Position numbers and translations under genes: made by a program. This document shows positions 62,024-64,000 of a stretch of DNA of 64,000 nucleotides, piece after piece. Each line of letters starts with the position of its first letter. The first letter of the stretch is position 1. The stretch covers positions 1 to 64,000 of the forward strand of contig JAQYWC010000051.1 in assembly GCA_030145245.1 (NCBI GenBank), written 5' to 3'. The notes under the pieces were generated by a model. The model was given only the letters and a program-made list of their open reading frames with translations. It was not told the DNA's origin and did no database searches. The stretch comes from Desulfobacterium sp. GTDB taxonomy: Bacteria > Desulfobacterota > Desulfobacteria > Desulfobacterales > Desulfobacteraceae.

Positions 62024-64000
62024 TTATTCAACATTCAAAACCTGCTGGATCTCCCTTGAAAGGTCATCCACCGTAACGGGCTTCATGACAAACCGCCGGA
62101 TCCCCGCATCCACAACGATCTTTTCATTGACGTCCCCGGTGTAGCCGCTGCAGAGGATCACGGGGATGCTGTCCCTGATGGCAAGCATCTCCCGGGCAAG
62201 CTCAAACCCGGTCATGTGGAGCATGGTCTGGTCGGTGACCACAAGATCGATGTTCCCGTGATTATTTTTAAAGTGATCCAGGGCGTCGACACCGGAGTAA
62301 AAGGCCGCTACCTCGTACCCCAGGGCCTCAAATCCCTCTTTACACATGTCGGCAATTTCCCTGTCATCATCCACAACAATGAGTCGCTCACCATGGCCTT
62401 GTCCGGGAAAGCCCCCTTGGTTCATAATGGTCTCGTTTCCGGGCGCCACCTCAACCACGGGAAGCATGACCGTAAAACAGGCCCCCTGTCCCAGGGTGCT
62501 CTTGACGCTAATCTCCCCCTGGTAGCTCTTGACAATACTATAGACGGTGGAAAGCCCGAGCCCGGTTCCCTTTCCCTCCTCCTTTGTTGTGTAGTAGGGG
62601 TCGAAAATCCTCTCCAGAACAGCTTCAGACATGCCACATCCGGTGTCCTCGACACTGAGACAGATAAAATGTCCAGGGGCAAGCCCCGGATGGTCGGAGG
62701 ATCCCTCCCCGGGAATTTCCACCGCAACCAGCGACACCACAAGCTCCCCCCCCGTCGCCTCCATGGCATGGTAGGAATTGGTACACAGGTTCATTATCAC
62801 CTGATGGATCTGGGTCGGATCAGCCTCAACAGGGCCGCAATTCCTGTCAATCCTGTCGACAATCCTGATGGTGGAAGGGATGGTTCCCCTCAGCAGTCGG
62901 ATGACCTCGTTGACAACGGGATGGATCTTCACAGCCCGTTTTTCCTCCTCGCTCCTGCGGCTGAATGACAGGATCTGACTGACCAGGTCAGCTGCGCGAA
63001 GGGCCGCTTTTTGAATTTTTTCACTCCGCGCAAAGGTCTTTCCTCCGGGGTCCGAGGCTCTCATGATCATATCAGCATAACCGAGCACAGGACTCAGGAT
63101 GTTGTTCAGATCGTGGGCAATGCCGCCGGCAAGGGTACCGATGGCCTCCATCTTCTGGGATTTCCGGAGCTGCTTTTCCAGACTCTTCCCGCGCTGTTCC
63201 GCTTTTTTTCTTTTGGTAATGTCCAGGAGCGAGGCAACCGAGCGATCCGAGCCCGGAATCACGCCCACATCCACCAGGATATAGCGCTCCTCACCACTGC
63301 TTCTGACAAACATGAACTCGTACTGTTCCGGTGGCAGGGAATGATTTTTTTTATCTCTACGCTGTTCATGATAGCGTCTCATTTTTTCAAGATCAGCAGG
63401 AGCGACAAAATCCGACCATTTTTTCCTGCCGACGATCTGTTGCCGCGGCAATCCGGACAACTCCTCAAACCGGGTATTTACCATGGAAATTGTCTGGTCA
63501 CTTTCCAGTATGGCTGTGGCTGTGCCGGTGCACTCGAAAACAGCCTTGTACTCCTGCTCGCTCGCCTCAAGCTTCCGGGTCCTCTCCCGCACCAGATCTT
63601 CCAGACGATCCTGGTACTCCTTATTCTCCCTCTGAAGCCGGCTCTCCTTGAGACATTTTGTCACCGAATGGTAAAGAACACTCATATCCTGGACGGGTTT
63701 CAGGATATAGTCCCAAGCCCCCAGGTGAAGCGCCTCGACCACGGCCGTAATATTACCCGTACCGGACGCCACGATGAGGGGCGTTTCCGGAGAACGTTTC
63801 CGAAGGATTTCCAGAACCTGCAAACCGTCCATTTCAGGCATCCTAAGGTCCAGAAGGACCAAATCCGGCTTCTCCCTGTCAAAGACATCTATTCCGGCTT
63901 TTCCGGTTGCAGCCTCAACGACCTGAAAGCCGTAGTCTTCCAGGTAGGTCCGTATACTGTTTCTAATGTAGGCTTCATCGTCAATGGTTAGAATCTTGCT
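62024..64000 (-). CDS. Receiver-PAS-kinase-receiver hybrid sensor (5' end cut)
   Basis: The frame stays open to the right edge, where it reads KILTIDDEAYIRNSIRTYLE, so only the first few codons are missing. The order is: N-terminal receiver (DLVLLDLRMPEMDG), coiled coil, PAS domain (~120-260 within the visible part, ending DITKRKKAEQ), kinase (H-box GGIAHDLNNILSPV, NLCTNSYHAM, EDTGCGM, GTGLGLSTVYS) and a C-terminal receiver (IVVDDDREIADMCKEGFEAL, DLVVTDQTML, MKPVTVDDL). It is soluble. The phospho-acceptor in the last receiver is in VVTDQTM. Confidence 0.9.
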   Translation of the reverse strand, partial: SKILTIDDEAYIRNSIRTYLEDYGFQVVEAATGKAGIDVFDREKPDLVLLDLRMPEMDGLQVLEILRKRSPETPLIVASGTGNITAVVEALHLGAWDYILKPVQDMSVLYHSVTKCLKESRLQRENKEYQDRLEDLVRERTRKLEASEQEYKAVFECTGTATAILESDQTISMVNTRFEELSGLPRQQIVGRKKWSDFVAPADLEKMRRYHEQRRDKKNHSLPPEQYEFMFVRSSGEERYILVDVGVIPGSDRSVASLLDITKRKKAEQRGKSLEKQLRKSQKMEAIGTLAGGIAHDLNNILSPVLGYADMIMRASDPGGKTFARSEKIQKAALRAADLVSQILSFSRRSEEEKRAVKIHPVVNEVIRLLRGTIPSTIRIVDRIDRNCGPVEADPTQIHQVIMNLCTNSYHAMEATGGELVVSLVAVEIPGEGSSDHPGLAPGHFICLSVEDTGCGMSEAVLERIFDPYYTTKEEGKGTGLGLSTVYSIVKSYQGEISVKSTLGQGACFTVMLPVVEVAPGNETIMNQGGFPGQGHGERLIVVDDDREIADMCKEGFEALGYEVAAFYSGVDALDHFKNNHGNIDLVVTDQTMLHMTGFELAREMLAIRDSIPVILCSGYTGDVNEKIVVDAGIRRFVMKPVTVDDLSREIQQVLNVE

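Overview
The window reads as chromosomal DNA of a GC-rich Gram-negative anaerobe, most like a marine sulfate reducer of the Desulfobacteraceae (Desulfobacterota). The inference rests on biotin-dependent carboxyltransferase genes of methylmalonyl-CoA metabolism, DUF2889/DUF169 genes, a one-gene PUFA-synthase-like megasynthase, IspH fused to a UbiA-like domain, and many hybrid sensor kinases. No taxonomic marker (rRNA) is present, so this is inference.

Layout. 1-7945 (minus): a probable operon from a DUF6125-like protein through two DUF2889 genes (one fused to a PHP domain) and a DUF169-CoaE fusion to a carboxyltransferase, a tiny OadG-like subunit and a biotinylated pyruvate carboxylase B/oxaloacetate decarboxylase subunit cut by the window edge. 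7946-8668: a repeat-rich intergenic region with REP-like inverted repeats. 8669-12752: EF-G, a BepA-like periplasmic metalloprotease with TPRs, and a YjbQ protein. 12889-18408: parA-parB-ispH::ubiA-DUF342, translationally coupled at several points; parA is preceded by a 19-codon ORF that copies its own Walker A start. 18395-20893: an acyltransferase and a sigma54 activator.

21256-32895 is the centrepiece: a 3879-residue synthase with domain order NMO-like, NMO-like, KS, KS (lacking both histidines), AT, KS, four ACPs, KR, double-hotdog DH. All four ACPs carry Thr where the phosphopantetheine Ser is expected. A good -24/-12 sigma54 promoter lies upstream and the divergent neighbour is a sigma54 activator, so the two probably form a regulated lipid/polyketide locus. 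An Sfp-type phosphopantetheinyl transferase sits at 57.8 kb.

33.0-47.5 kb is an accessory zone with decaying genes: a divergent phosphatase/TetR pair with in-frame stops, an LVIVD-repeat remnant, an exact 66-bp duplication of part of a MocR gene, and a divergent MocR/LysE pair reduced to fragments. Intact genes there include an OmpA-like protein, a NimA-like flavoprotein, a MocR regulator, a ferredoxin-type protein, a lipoprotein, a two-component system, a SNF2 ATPase, a secreted triple-repeat protein and a ferritin-like protein. 47.4-51.8 kb holds a phytochelatin-synthase-like peptidase, an ADP-forming acyl-CoA synthetase, a split LysO-type exporter and tRNA-Leu(CAG). 51.9-64.0 kb is signal transduction: an MCP-CheW-CheA-CheY operon, the PPTase, and HK/RR modules, the last cut by the right edge.
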